Shown: positions 7,443 to 16,341, counted from the first letter of the stretch. The stretch: 64,000 nucleotides of DNA from Micromonospora tarensis (GCF_016803395.1 NZ_JAEVHL010000012.1:1-64000), one strand, 5' to 3'. The notes: generated by a model from the sequence alone, not told the origin. Translations and numbers: made by a program.

Positions 7443-8596
7443 TGGCGTGCACCGGAGAGGACCCGGGCGCGGTATCGGTAGGCGGCGATCGCCTCGCACG
7501 CGACGTCGATGTCGCTGTCGATCGTGTAGGCGTGGGTGGCCAGGCGCAGGACGTCGTGGCGGGGTGCGGTGATGACGCCGCGGTGTCCGAGCCAGGCGGC
7601 CATCGCCTCGGCGCGTGGCTCGACGATCGCCAGGTGGGCGCCTTGCGCATCCATGCTGGCGGCCAGGCGGACGACCTCGCCTTGGGCTGCGAGGCGCTGG
7701 GCGGTCGTGGCGATCAGCCGCTGGGTGTGGTGACGCGCCCGTTGCAGGTCAAGGTCACCGACCAGGGACAGGCCGGCGACGGCGGCGTACACGGCGGCTG
7801 CGGCGGGGGTGCCGGTCTCGTAACGCCTGGCGGTCATCGGCGAGTCGAGGATGGTCGCCCGCATCGCGTGTGGGTCGGTGCGGCCGAGCCACCCGGTGAG
7901 CGTGGGCGGCGGTCCCCCTGGGTGGCGGGCGTAGATGAAGGCGAGCCCGGGCAGCCCGAACAGATATTTGCTGGCGCCGGTGACGAGGTAGTCGCAGCCC
8001 ATCGTGTTGACGTTCACGGGCATCACGCCAGCGGCCTGGTACGCGTCGATGAGGACCTCCGCGCCGGCGTCTCGTGCGGCGGCGGCGATTCGGGCTACGT
8101 CGAGGCGGGTCGCGTCGCGGTAGGTGACGGCGGGCACCGACACCAGGGCGGTCCGCGGCGTGATCTGTGACAGGTAGTCGCTCGTCCGAACGGCTCCGCC
8201 TACCGTGCCGCACCAGCGCACCCGCATTCCCGGCTGGGCCAGCAGCACGTGTGTGATCCCCGGGAACTCGGCGGTGCTGGTGAGGATGTCGCGGCGTCGT
8301 CGCCAGCGGCGGCCGGTGACGGCCTGGTGGGCGGCGATGCTGGCGTTTGGCAGGATGCCAATCTGGTCGACATCAGCGCCGATGAGCTGCGCGAACAGGC
8401 GGCGAGCCTGCGCCACCTTCTGCTCGCACGCGTCCCAGAAGCCGGGCCGGGACAGGTCCTCGAGCATCTGGGCCATGGCCTGGTCTACGTCAATGGTGCG
8501 GGGGGCGATGCTGCACGCCGCCAGGTGGGCTCCGCTGGACGGCCCGGCCAGTCGCTGCCGCAGCGCCGCGGGCATCGTGAGAGTCGCGGCGGTCAC
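7439..8596 (-). CDS. Class-V PLP-dependent enzyme, kynureninase-like
   Basis: 385 residues from the GTG at 8596, which overlaps the TDO stop (GTGA); the longer open frame upstream overlaps the TDO gene. Fold-type I, class V features: the PLP Asp/Gln pair in VLIDAYQAAGVMPV, the Schiff-base Lys in VTGASKYLFGLPGLAF, and a C-terminal small domain with a RYETGTPA segment. In context with two tryptophan-dioxygenase-superfamily genes, kynurenine cleavage to anthranilate plus alanine is the obvious proposal. However, the active-site strand resembles broader class-V enzymes (cysteine desulfurase or epimerase types), so the substrate is not certain. No kynurenine formamidase gene is visible nearby. Confidence 0.78.
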   Translation of the reverse strand: MTAATLTMPAALRQRLAGPSSGAHLAACSIAPRTIDVDQAMAQMLEDLSRPGFWDACEQKVAQARRLFAQLIGADVDQIGILPNASIAAHQAVTGRRWRRRRDILTSTAEFPGITHVLLAQPGMRVRWCGTVGGAVRTSDYLSQITPRTALVSVPAVTYRDATRLDVARIAAAARDAGAEVLIDAYQAAGVMPVNVNTMGCDYLVTGASKYLFGLPGLAFIYARHPGGPPPTLTGWLGRTDPHAMRATILDSPMTARRYETGTPAAAAVYAAVAGLSLVGDLDLQRARHHTQRLIATTAQRLAAQGEVVRLAASMDAQGAHLAIVEPRAEAMAAWLGHRGVITAPRHDVLRLATHAYTIDSDIDVACEAIAAYRYRARVLSGARQ

Positions 8597-9318
8597 CGCT
8601 GAACCTGCCCCGGGCAAGCAGCCGGTGCGGACGCGTCCATCAGTGCCGCACGGGCTTCCCACAGCGTGGGGAACCGTCGGTGGCTGATCAACTTGCTCAG
8701 GCTGTCGACCGGTGTGTGGCGGGTGCCGAGCACTCCCTGGCCGATGACGCGTGTGGCGACGGTGTAGTGCTCCGTGCGCCACAACGCGATCCGCTCGTCG
8801 AATCCCACTAGCGCCTCCGCCAGGCGATACAGCGGATCGGATGGTGCTGTGCCCCGGTACAGGTCGGTCGCGGTGAGGCGCAGCGCGGACAGTAGCCGGC
8901 TGAAGGCGATGTCCAGCTCGGTGCTCGCGGTGCGTAGCAGCCGCCAGCCGGGGGACTCGAATCCGGAACCGGTGCCGAGTACGGGGCGGATGACGGCGAA
9001 CTGCGCCGGTGGCAGCGACCGCAGGATGTGCAGATGCTCGGTGATCAACCGCAGCGCCTCCGCGGCCCGGCGAATTAGCAGCTCGGCCGCGCCCACCTCT
9101 CCAACGCCGACGTGGGTGAGCGCGCGAGACAGGTGGGAGCGCGTGAGCTTGAGCCACAGCTCGCTGGATTGATGGACGATCTGGAACAACAGCTCGTCAG
9201 GATGCACCCATTCCGCCGGCCCTCTCTGCAGGGCGAGCAGTTCGTCGGTGCGCATGTAGCGGGCATAGTCGTCGGTGCCGCTCCCGGGCAGTACCGGCGG
9301 CAGGGGTGACGTGAGCAT
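8593..9318 (-). CDS. Tryptophan 2,3-dioxygenase family protein (short)
   Basis: 241 residues. TDO opens the indole ring of tryptophan to N-formylkynurenine using heme and O2. Visible signatures: the distal His in IVHQSSELWLKL, the substrate loop RPVLGTGSGFESPGWR, and the proximal heme His in LWRTEHYTVATRVIG. It is shorter than typical TDO (about 280-300). The usual GTGGSSG loop, which contacts the substrate amino/carboxyl groups, is replaced by a sequence around LGTRHTPVDS. Catalysis may therefore use a modified substrate. It is the first enzyme gene of the coupled block and lies 45 bases after the lipoprotein gene. Confidence 0.85.
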   Translation of the reverse strand: MLTSPLPPVLPGSGTDDYARYMRTDELLALQRGPAEWVHPDELLFQIVHQSSELWLKLTRSHLSRALTHVGVGEVGAAELLIRRAAEALRLITEHLHILRSLPPAQFAVIRPVLGTGSGFESPGWRLLRTASTELDIAFSRLLSALRLTATDLYRGTAPSDPLYRLAEALVGFDERIALWRTEHYTVATRVIGQGVLGTRHTPVDSLSKLISHRRFPTLWEARAALMDASAPAACPGQVQR

Positions 9319-9363
9319 CTCTGGGGCCTCCAGTCAGTTGCTGCGCAAGGGCGTCGGCCCAGC

Positions 9364-10014
9364 TCAGGCACGCAGGGTGTTCATTGCGGACGAGACGACG
9401 GCGCTCAGCCGTTTGGCCAGGTCGGCGGGCAGACGCGCTCCGATGCGTAAAGGTGCCGCACCGACGGTGAGGTACAGGTTCGCGTCGTAGGCCACCACGT
9501 AGGTGCCAGTCGCTTTGTCCGTGTAGGTGTAGGCGGCGGCGCCGATGCCGGGCAGCTCAGTGACCGGACCGCTGGCCTCCTGCACCTGGCGCAGTCCCTC
9601 GTACATCAGCTGCCCGGATTCGGGCGCGCCGACGTCCGCGCGGACCGTCACGACAACGCCGTCGGGGAGGTGCCCGACGGTGACCGCGCACGCCAAGGTG
9701 GCAGTGCCGCCTGCGGTGCGGGAGGTGTCCTGCGCGGTGCCGACTTCACCGGCCAGATCGGCGACGGCCTGCAGGTCGAGGCGCGTGCACAGTGCGTCCA
9801 CCGGCCGGTAGGAAGCTGCCGGAGGTGCGGGCGTGGCCGGCGCGCTCGAATAAGCTACCTGGCCGGGCGGGGTCGCGGCCGCGGGTACGTCGTCCTTCGC
9901 GGTGCACCCTGCTCCGATTAGTCCGACGACGCCGAAGGCGCAGAGCACGGTCCCGGCGGACGCGCGGCGGTACAAACGTGACGAGATAGGAGATTGAATT
10001 GACGGAAGCGTCAT
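9364..10014 (-). CDS. Secreted lipoprotein of unknown function
   Basis: 216 residues from the ATG at 10014; the reading frame is open upstream but that part is not signal-like. It has an Arg-containing n-region, a hydrophobic core, and a lipobox LIGAGC giving an N-acyl Cys at about residue 30. A Pro/Ala/Ser-rich linker follows, then a domain of about 150 residues with paired cysteines. This resembles the DUF3558-type lipoproteins of actinobacteria, but I cannot confirm that. It is 45 bases upstream of the TDO gene on the same strand and could be the first gene of that operon or an independent cell-surface protein. Confidence 0.75.
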   Translation of the reverse strand: MTLPSIQSPISSRLYRRASAGTVLCAFGVVGLIGAGCTAKDDVPAAATPPGQVAYSSAPATPAPPAASYRPVDALCTRLDLQAVADLAGEVGTAQDTSRTAGGTATLACAVTVGHLPDGVVVTVRADVGAPESGQLMYEGLRQVQEASGPVTELPGIGAAAYTYTDKATGTYVVAYDANLYLTVGAAPLRIGARLPADLAKRLSAVVSSAMNTLRA

Positions 10015-10547
10015 TCTGTTACCTGTTTCGGACGTGAGTGATTGCCCTACGCGCGATGTGCGGCAGGTTCTCGGGGAAAGTGTTCTTATTCGCGTCGGTG
10101 GCGCGGCCACCAGTGGGTCTAATTCAGCACGTGCTCGAGCGCGGTGTCCATATTTCTGGCTAGGTCTGGCAGCATCACCGTGCCGTCAACAGACCCAGAG
10201 AAGCGTTCTCACCTGGGGATTTGCGGCCAGGTTACGGCTGGCGCGATGCACACCGGTATCGTCGACCAGGGGTGCCGGAGGTCGTGCGTGCAGTGCGAAA
10301 CGGCGCCCTGCCCGTGCTCATGTGTCTGCCCGAGGGTGAGTCGATGACGAGGCGATACGAGTCGGCCTGGGGATCTTTCGCTAGGGCTTCGGCCGCGCGA
10401 TTCACGTCGAGAGACAGTCGGCTGCCGCCGCGGGACACACGGAGGGGCAGCGTGGGCGGCGGCAATGGCCCTTAACGTGGCAGCTGTAGATCCGCCGGAA
10501 TGGTCACCGTTGAGAACGCCGCAGGCCGAAGCCGATCGCCAGGCTGC
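10015..10547. other. Intergenic region without a convincing gene
   Basis: 533 bases between the lipoprotein start and the end of the DUF574 methyltransferase gene. Several overlapping short open frames exist on both strands, but none has a recognisable domain or ribosome site. It probably holds the promoter of the lipoprotein/TDO/NOS operon near 10015-10150. Confidence 0.4.
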
Positions 10548-11429
10548 TCAGTAGCGGATCCCCACAGCACCTCGCACCGGTGACGGTGTGGGCGCCGTGG
10601 CGTATGGGTCCGGCTCGCTGAGCTCGGGCCGCCAGTGGTTGAGCGGAACAAGTCCTGGCTCGATGAGGGCGAGGTCGCCGAACAAGGCAGTGAGTTGCTC
10701 GTCGGTGCGCAGAGTGATCTCGGTGGCGGCCTGAGTGCGGTACACGCTTCTGCCTTCGTCCAAGGCGGATTGGCCGAAACTGTCGGTTATGGTCGCGCTC
10801 AGATGCGAGATGACCATGGCGCTGCCGGGAACGAGCAGGTCTCGGATCGGCGCGACAACGTCGTCGACCTGGTCGTCGGCGACCTGCTGCAGGACGGAGC
10901 AGTACAGCACCGCGGTGGGCTGCTCAAGGTCGATCACGGTGGAGAGGTGGCTACCGGCGAGTGCGTCAAGGATCAGGTCGGGGCGGGTGAAGTCGCCCTC
11001 GATCGCGCGACACGTGGGGTTGCCGATGAGGATCTGGTTGGACGCGACAACCGCGACCGGATCAATATCGACGTAGACCACGCGGATTGCCGGGTCGACG
11101 GCCTGCGCGATCTCATGGACGTTGCCCTGCGTGGGGATGCCGCTGCCCAGATCGAGGAACTGCTTGATCCCGTCCTCAGCGAGCGTCTGCACCGCGCGGC
11201 GCAGGAAAAGCCTGGCAGAAAGGGCCATGTCCGCGGCTTCCGGCACGGCCTGCAGGAGTTGACGTGCCGCCTCCCGGTCAGCCGCGAAGTTCTGCTCGCC
11301 GCCCAGCAAGAAGTCGTAGACCCGGGCAACGGTGGCCCGACCACCCGTAGTGCCCTGCGCGCTCGTCCGCTGCTCAGTCACCGGTCGCACCCCCGAGGTC
11401 CGTACGGCGATCGGCGGCATCGCTGCCAT
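10548..11429 (-). CDS. SAM-dependent methyltransferase, DUF574 / Methyltransf_19 family
   Basis: 293 residues. The family signatures are clear: RVYDFLLGGEQNFAADREAA near the N-terminus, then the SAM-binding motif I FLDLGSGIPTQGNVHEIA, the acidic VVYVDIDPVAV, and a YCSVLQQV segment. These proteins are abundant in Streptomyces-like bacteria, often next to XRE regulators; their substrates are unknown. The ATG at 11429 is used. A TAGGCT -10-like element (11445-11450 on the plus strand) lies a few bases upstream, consistent with a very short leader. The following gene diverges. Confidence 0.9.
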   Translation of the reverse strand: MAAMPPIAVRTSGVRPVTEQRTSAQGTTGGRATVARVYDFLLGGEQNFAADREAARQLLQAVPEAADMALSARLFLRRAVQTLAEDGIKQFLDLGSGIPTQGNVHEIAQAVDPAIRVVYVDIDPVAVVASNQILIGNPTCRAIEGDFTRPDLILDALAGSHLSTVIDLEQPTAVLYCSVLQQVADDQVDDVVAPIRDLLVPGSAMVISHLSATITDSFGQSALDEGRSVYRTQAATEITLRTDEQLTALFGDLALIEPGLVPLNHWRPELSEPDPYATAPTPSPVRGAVGIRY

Positions 11430-11563
11430 CGATCATGGGGCCGAAGCCTATCGACCAACCGTCTGCTGTTGTGCCCCGTAGATTCGGGGTACCCACACGC
11501 GGCATCCGTGCGGCTACACTCTGATCTTTCGTCCGGCACTGACCGTAGTGTCAGGAGGTGCAG

Positions 11564-12577
11564 ATGCTCTTAGCCAGGACGCGGATCGCGAGACGCCTGC
11601 GCAAGGCAGGTGTGCCACCGCCGCCCGCGCCGTACACCGTGGATGCTTGGTGCGAGGCGATCGGCCAAGCCCGGGGTCGTCCCCTCAAGGTGCGCTCGGT
11701 GCGGCTGGACGCGCACCTGCCTCCGGGAGTGATCCTCGCTCGCAACGGTGTGGATTACATCCTCGTCGACGCCGCGATGCCCGCTCTGCCCAAAAGGCAG
11801 ACCGCACTGCACGAACTCGGGCACTACCTCCTCGACCACGACGGCGACGTGGTGAAAGGCCACGTCGATCCGAATGTTGAGGCCGAGGCTGAATTGGCCG
11901 CCGACCTGCTGTACCAGCAGTTGGACCGAGCGGCAGCGTCCACGCCGCGCTCCTCTAATGCCGCCAGGCGGCTCATCTCACGCTTACGACTCACCTGCGG
12001 GCCATCGGCGTGGTGGACCGACCGAAGCACCGACTGGCACGTACATCGTCTGTGGATGACGCTCCGCACCGGCATGCCCGACGCGGTCATTATCAGTACG
12101 AGCACTGCCGCGCCGGTTGCCGTCGAAGCCGGCGGCAGTCGACAACGCCACCGCACGGTCATCGAGGTTCACGAGGCCCTGCGGGTTCTACGCCCTTGGT
12201 GTAGCCCGCAGGTGTACGCCAGCGCGACCCGACGCGCTCAGCGCAACCGGCTCGATGACGACGCCGTCAAGGCCGTCGCGGAGGCCGCCACCGTCGCGGT
12301 CGCGCTACGCCGCCGCCAGGCCTCGTTGCCACCCGAGGCCGACGAATCGCCTTTGCTGTCCCAGCGCCACGGCCCGCACGACGTACGCGTAGAAGCTCAC
12401 CGCCTGGCCCGCGTGGCCCGGGCGCTGCACGAGTCCCCGCTCGTCGCTGCCGAGACCGCCCGTTGGGTGCCGGTGGTGGCCGCCACGGATGAGACGGGGG
12501 GCGTGAGCGCCGTGGGCGACACACCGCTGTTTCCGTTAGGCGCGTCGCGGCGCGACCGGTCGGCTCGCGCGGTGTAG
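11564..12577 (+). CDS. ImmA/IrrE-like metallopeptidase fused to a DUF6545-like domain
   Basis: 337 residues. The ATG at 11564 is preferred because AGGAGG sits 5 bases before it; a GTG two codons upstream overlaps that site. The N-terminal half has the gluzincin motif HELGHYLLDHD and a downstream Glu in EAEAELAADLL, so it is a zinc peptidase of the ImmA/IrrE type, which usually cleaves XRE repressors. The C-terminal half (from about residue 145) matches the cytosolic part of actinobacterial DUF6545/MAB_1171c proteins (W..RLWMTL, VIEVHEALRVLRP, Ala-rich helix). In relatives these two are often separate neighbouring genes. Its 3' end overlaps the convergent gene by 42 bases. Confidence 0.75.
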   Translation: MLLARTRIARRLRKAGVPPPPAPYTVDAWCEAIGQARGRPLKVRSVRLDAHLPPGVILARNGVDYILVDAAMPALPKRQTALHELGHYLLDHDGDVVKGHVDPNVEAEAELAADLLYQQLDRAAASTPRSSNAARRLISRLRLTCGPSAWWTDRSTDWHVHRLWMTLRTGMPDAVIISTSTAAPVAVEAGGSRQRHRTVIEVHEALRVLRPWCSPQVYASATRRAQRNRLDDDAVKAVAEAATVAVALRRRQASLPPEADESPLLSQRHGPHDVRVEAHRLARVARALHESPLVAAETARWVPVVAATDETGGVSAVGDTPLFPLGASRRDRSARAV

Positions 12578-14986
12578 TGGCAGCGCCCGGGCCCCGGCAT
12601 CCAGCGCCGTTGGCTGCCACAGCCGCGCGTGGCTCCGCAATTGGCTCGGGAACATTTCACTGCCGAACAGCGGACCGCTGCCCAGGGCGCAACCGATCGT
12701 GGAAAGTTCGCGGCGCTCGTCCTCGCTGGTGATTCCTGCGGCGATGACGGAGAGGTCGAGATCGCTGGCGAGATCCACGGCTGCGTGGACGACCGACCGC
12801 GCTGGATTCCAACCTGCCTCCAATGCGTACGTTGGATTCAGGCGCAGGAGACTCCAGGCTGCGGCGTCGAGCGAGTCGATGCCAACGCGGCTGTAGCCGT
12901 AGTTGTCCAACAGCAGCCGCACCCCGTATTGCGCGATCTGCTCGACCACCTTGCGGGTCTTCGGGCCCGGGGGCTGGCTGATCGCCAGCACTAGCGATGT
13001 CCCTGCGACGGAGTGCTCCCGCAGCACGTCACGCATGGCTTCGGCGAAGGTGGACGTGAGGGCGCCAGCCGGCACCGGAACGACCAGCGCCACCTCGGGC
13101 AACGCGTCACGCCAAGTCGCCGCGGCGGCCAGTGACCGCGTTAACACCTGCCGCGCCAGCCGCTCAAGGCTGTCGGGGTCATCGATGAGTTGGTAGACGT
13201 ACTCGTCGGCCGCCAGCACGTCATGGCGTGAGTGCAGCCACCGCGGAGTGGACTGTACGAGGGTTATCCGGCCGCTGATCAGGTTGACAACTGGCTCGAC
13301 CGAGATCGACAGCCGCGCCCGCGACAGCTCATGGGCCAACGACGACTCACGCACGGGGCCGGTTTGAAACGCCACCAATCTGTCCTGGCCGCGCCTAATA
13401 GCTCTCGACAACACCCTCTCGGCAGCATCGAGCAGGTCGGCAGCGTCCTCGGGCGCTCCCGCTGTCATCCCGGCGCTCGCCCGTACTGTCAGCCGACTCT
13501 GATCGACCTTGACCTCACGACGCAGTGTCGCCACCGCCCAGCACGCCGACTGATAGGCGGTGTCCGCCTCAACGCCCCACATGACGAGGGCGAAGGTCAC
13601 GTCGCCCACACGAGCCACAGCCGATGTCGCTGCCTGCGACACGTGACACAGCCGAGCGGCTAGCCGATTCAGCAGTGCCAAAGCCCGGTCGCGGCCGAGC
13701 ACATCAGCCAGAAAGTGAAAATTCTCCAAGCGGATTACCACTACGTAGCACGGCCCGACCGCCACCTCGGTGACACGGCTCAGCAAGGCCGCCCGATTGG
13801 GCATCGAGGTGTCCTCGTCAGTGGTCGCCGCCACCTCGTGACGATGCGCGTCGACCGCCAGCAGACCGTAAGCGTGAGCGATGTCCAGGCTGGTAGAAAG
13901 CGTTGCTGCGAAGGCTCGTAGGGCAACCTGCTCCCGAGCAGACAATTCGTCTCGCGGCCCACGCAGATACAGCCGAACCGCCCCGTGCAACCCGGTCGCG
14001 TCGCCCCCGACCTCATGCCGAACCGTCCGAGTCGTGGCAATGCTCGGGGCGTTCGTGGCAAGGCCGTCGTACACCACGCGGGCGACGCCGGCCTGCTGAC
14101 TGGCTCGCACCAAACGCTGACCGTCGGCGATCTCTATGTCCGCCGAACGGGCACCGAACAGGTCGACCGCACCGGCTGCCGCGGTTCGTAGCACGACGTC
14201 CAGATCACGCGCGGACAGGGCATCACTTAAAGCGGCCAGGCGTTCCCAGGTCCGCCGCTCCTCGCCAACCCGCAACCGATACGTCAGCACGAGGTGCAGG
14301 ACGAACATCACCGCAGGTAGTGCTATCAGTGTCCGCCGGTCCAGCCGAGTGGCCTCGGTGAACAATCCGGCGGTGATCGTCTCAGCAACCGCCACGGCCA
14401 GCCGGGTGCGCCACAGGTAGCGAAGCACGACCATTACCGGCCGTCCGGTCGCTAGCGTCACGGCCGCCGTCGTCACCAATTCTTCGAACAGCAGCACCGC
14501 GATTGCCGCAAGAAGGAAGCCCGCCAGGTAGCGCGGGAGCATGGGATCCGGCGCGGCTTCACCAACGGCTGGACGGATACCGAAGGCATACATCGCAGAC
14601 GCGGCCAGCGCTGCGGCGATGATGTCCATGCTGGTGTTGTGTACCGCCTTGTACACGCCGGACGAGCGTGGGTATCTCGTCACCAGCCGAGCCGCACTGA
14701 CGCCGACCGCTGCGCACACAATTACCCAGGGCGCAGGCAGCGCTGCCGCGCACACCAGGCACGCCGTTGGTGTCAACGTCACGCGAATGGACCTGCGAGG
14801 CGCTATCGGAACCGAAAAGGCCGCGCCCATCGCCATGAGCGCGGCACCCATCCACACATAGACCTGCTGCGAAGGTTCTGGCCACCGTGCCTCATGCACG
14901 GCCCACGCGAGGCACGCGAGCGCCACCAGAACACCAGAAGTGGTCAGCAGAGCGAGGGCCCACCGAGCGGGCCGGATGAATGTCAA
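12536..14986 (-). CDS. Membrane GGDEF-EAL protein with degenerate active sites
   Basis: 816 residues. Seven or eight hydrophobic helices occupy residues 1-230 (MASE-like sensor), then a GAF-like linker, a GGDEF-like domain and an EAL-like domain. The cyclase signature is RVGDVTFAL where active enzymes have GGDEF or GGEEF. The phosphodiesterase signature is QSTPRWL where EALxRW is expected, and DDFG is DNYG. Both catalytic centres therefore appear lost, which suggests a c-di-GMP-binding receptor or a scaffold rather than an enzyme. The ATG start is used; the intergenic region upstream is long. Its last 42 bases overlap the end of the peptidase gene on the other strand. Confidence 0.85.
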   Translation of the reverse strand: MTFIRPARWALALLTTSGVLVALACLAWAVHEARWPEPSQQVYVWMGAALMAMGAAFSVPIAPRRSIRVTLTPTACLVCAAALPAPWVIVCAAVGVSAARLVTRYPRSSGVYKAVHNTSMDIIAAALAASAMYAFGIRPAVGEAAPDPMLPRYLAGFLLAAIAVLLFEELVTTAAVTLATGRPVMVVLRYLWRTRLAVAVAETITAGLFTEATRLDRRTLIALPAVMFVLHLVLTYRLRVGEERRTWERLAALSDALSARDLDVVLRTAAAGAVDLFGARSADIEIADGQRLVRASQQAGVARVVYDGLATNAPSIATTRTVRHEVGGDATGLHGAVRLYLRGPRDELSAREQVALRAFAATLSTSLDIAHAYGLLAVDAHRHEVAATTDEDTSMPNRAALLSRVTEVAVGPCYVVVIRLENFHFLADVLGRDRALALLNRLAARLCHVSQAATSAVARVGDVTFALVMWGVEADTAYQSACWAVATLRREVKVDQSRLTVRASAGMTAGAPEDAADLLDAAERVLSRAIRRGQDRLVAFQTGPVRESSLAHELSRARLSISVEPVVNLISGRITLVQSTPRWLHSRHDVLAADEYVYQLIDDPDSLERLARQVLTRSLAAAATWRDALPEVALVVPVPAGALTSTFAEAMRDVLREHSVAGTSLVLAISQPPGPKTRKVVEQIAQYGVRLLLDNYGYSRVGIDSLDAAAWSLLRLNPTYALEAGWNPARSVVHAAVDLASDLDLSVIAAGITSEDERRELSTIGCALGSGPLFGSEMFPSQLRSHARLWQPTALDAGARALPLHRASRPVAPRRA

Positions 14987-15504
14987 CTAGTACCCCGCGA
15001 TCATCATCCCCAGCCCTTCGAAGCGAATCGTCCACAGTAGCAGGTCATGGTCATGTTCTTAGTCCCATTCGACGCCCTTGCACACGGTGACAACCCCCCT
15101 CCGCAGCGTCAGTAGTTGGTTCGACGATATGACCATCCAGTGGTGATCCTCAATGCCGAGGAGTCCCTTTGATCGGACTGCGCACAGTGAGGTGAGACGC
15201 CGGTTACGCAGGGTGAGTCAGCGTGGGCGGGGTGCGTTGCCTCAACCACTGAACTCGCCGCCGGTGCGTCCCGATGGCGTGGACGATCACGGGGCGGCCC
15301 GCGAGCCGGCACCGGCTAGGGAGATCCTTCGCCCCTAGAGAAGGTTCCGCCGCAGGGCGTCGCTCCGGCACCGGAGGTCGTAGCCAGCGCGGTACTGTGC
15401 CGACCATTTTGCGGAGATCTGTATCCCGCGTTACGCGACGGGTGTGCCCGCGGCACGGTCGACGCGTTGGGGAGGTGCTGCCGATGCAAGGGCGCTACCC
15501 GCGT

Positions 15505-15528
15505 CGACGACTACGCGAAGAGTCGTCG
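15505..15528. promoter_or_regulatory. Inverted repeat just upstream of the nitrilase promoter
   Basis: CGACGACT (15505-15512) and AGTCGTCG (15521-15528) form a perfect 8-bp palindrome with an 8-base spacer, about 25 bases before the putative -10 box at 15553. The position fits an operator. It could also be chance in GC-rich DNA. Confidence 0.3.
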
Positions 15529-15552
15529 CCGGCTGCCTCGCCGTCGTCCCGC

Positions 15553-15558
15553 TACGAT
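15553..15558 (+). promoter_or_regulatory. Putative -10 box for a leaderless nitrilase transcript
   Basis: TACGAT matches the actinobacterial TANNNT -10 consensus and lies 6 bases before the GTG at 15565, the spacing expected for leaderless transcription. It also explains the absence of a ribosome site and supports that start. Confidence 0.45.
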
Positions 15559-15564
15559 CAGAGC

Positions 15565-16341
15565 GTGCAGGAGAGGCTGCGTATCGGTACATGCCAGACC
15601 CAGGAGTTCCTCGGCGACATCGACGCAGCGCTGACGTGTATCGAGGGCTTCGCCCGGCAGGCCGATGCGCAGGACGTCGACCTCCTGCTGTTCCCGGAGT
15701 GCTTCCTGCAGGGGTATCTGGTCAACGACGACCATATGCGCACCCAGGCGATGGAACTCAGCTCCGCGAGGTTCGCGTCGGTGCTCAAGCGGCTGAGCCC
15801 GATCGAGCAGACCCTCGTGTTCGGCGTCATCGAACGAAACGGCGACAGGTACTGCAACACTGCGGTCGTCGTCACGCAAGGTGTGCTTGTGGGCGTCTAC
15901 CGCAAAACCCATCTACTGCCCGGGGAAGCGTTGCTCGACAAGGGCGATGCCTACCCGACCTTCGAGTTGAAGGGCGTCAGATACGGCATCAACATCTGCT
16001 ACGACACCCAGTTCGCCGAGGCCGCCGCGGCGGTGGCGGCGCAGGGTTCCCACGTCCTGCTCGTGCCAGCTCAGAACATGATGCGGCGGGAGACCGCAGT
16101 GCGCTGGAAGGACCTGCACCACGGAATCCGGGCTGAGCGCGCGCGGGAGACTGGTATGTGGTTGGTGTCAGCGGATGTGACCGGCGAGCGCGACGAGCAT
16201 CGTGTCGGCTACGGGCCGACCAGTGTCATCAGCCCACAGGGGGAGATTGTGGCGCAGGTGCCGTTGATGACTACCGGCATGGTGATTGTTGAGATCCCAC
16301 CACTTCAGGATGGACGTGGCCAGAACGACCGTGCGGGTTAG
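15565..16341 (+). CDS. Carbon-nitrogen hydrolase (nitrilase superfamily)
   Basis: 258 residues from the GTG at 15565; the longer open frame to 15274 encodes only basic low-complexity sequence. The catalytic triad is visible: Glu in LFPECFLQGYL, Lys in YRKTHLLPGE, and nucleophilic Cys in INICYDTQFAE. The superfamily hydrolyses amides or nitriles, for example omega-amidases, N-carbamoyl hydrolases and formamidases. The substrate is unknown. A second, different nitrilase gene lies at 17612-18481, and a fragment of that one at 40055. The sulfotransferase-like gene follows after 135 bases on the same strand with its own -10-like box. Confidence 0.88.
   Translation: MQERLRIGTCQTQEFLGDIDAALTCIEGFARQADAQDVDLLLFPECFLQGYLVNDDHMRTQAMELSSARFASVLKRLSPIEQTLVFGVIERNGDRYCNTAVVVTQGVLVGVYRKTHLLPGEALLDKGDAYPTFELKGVRYGINICYDTQFAEAAAAVAAQGSHVLLVPAQNMMRRETAVRWKDLHHGIRAERARETGMWLVSADVTGERDEHRVGYGPTSVISPQGEIVAQVPLMTTGMVIVEIPPLQDGRGQNDRAG

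Larger units (their letters stand above)
14987..15564. other. Long divergent intergenic region
   Basis: 578 bases between the divergent GGDEF-EAL and nitrilase genes. The nitrilase frame is open through about half of it, but with Arg/Ser-rich low-complexity sequence that looks non-coding. It contains a perfect 8-bp inverted repeat at 15505-15528 and a -10-like box at 15553. No gene is recognised. Confidence 0.45.

Noticed and set aside
8597..9157. Longer open frame upstream of the kynureninase-like gene
   Set aside because: It runs through the TDO gene in another register and does not resemble a PLP enzyme; the GTG at 8596 overlaps the TDO stop.
15274..15564. Extension of the nitrilase frame to 15274
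   Set aside because: The encoded part is basic low-complexity sequence, and a -10-like box lies at 15553 directly before the GTG at 15565.
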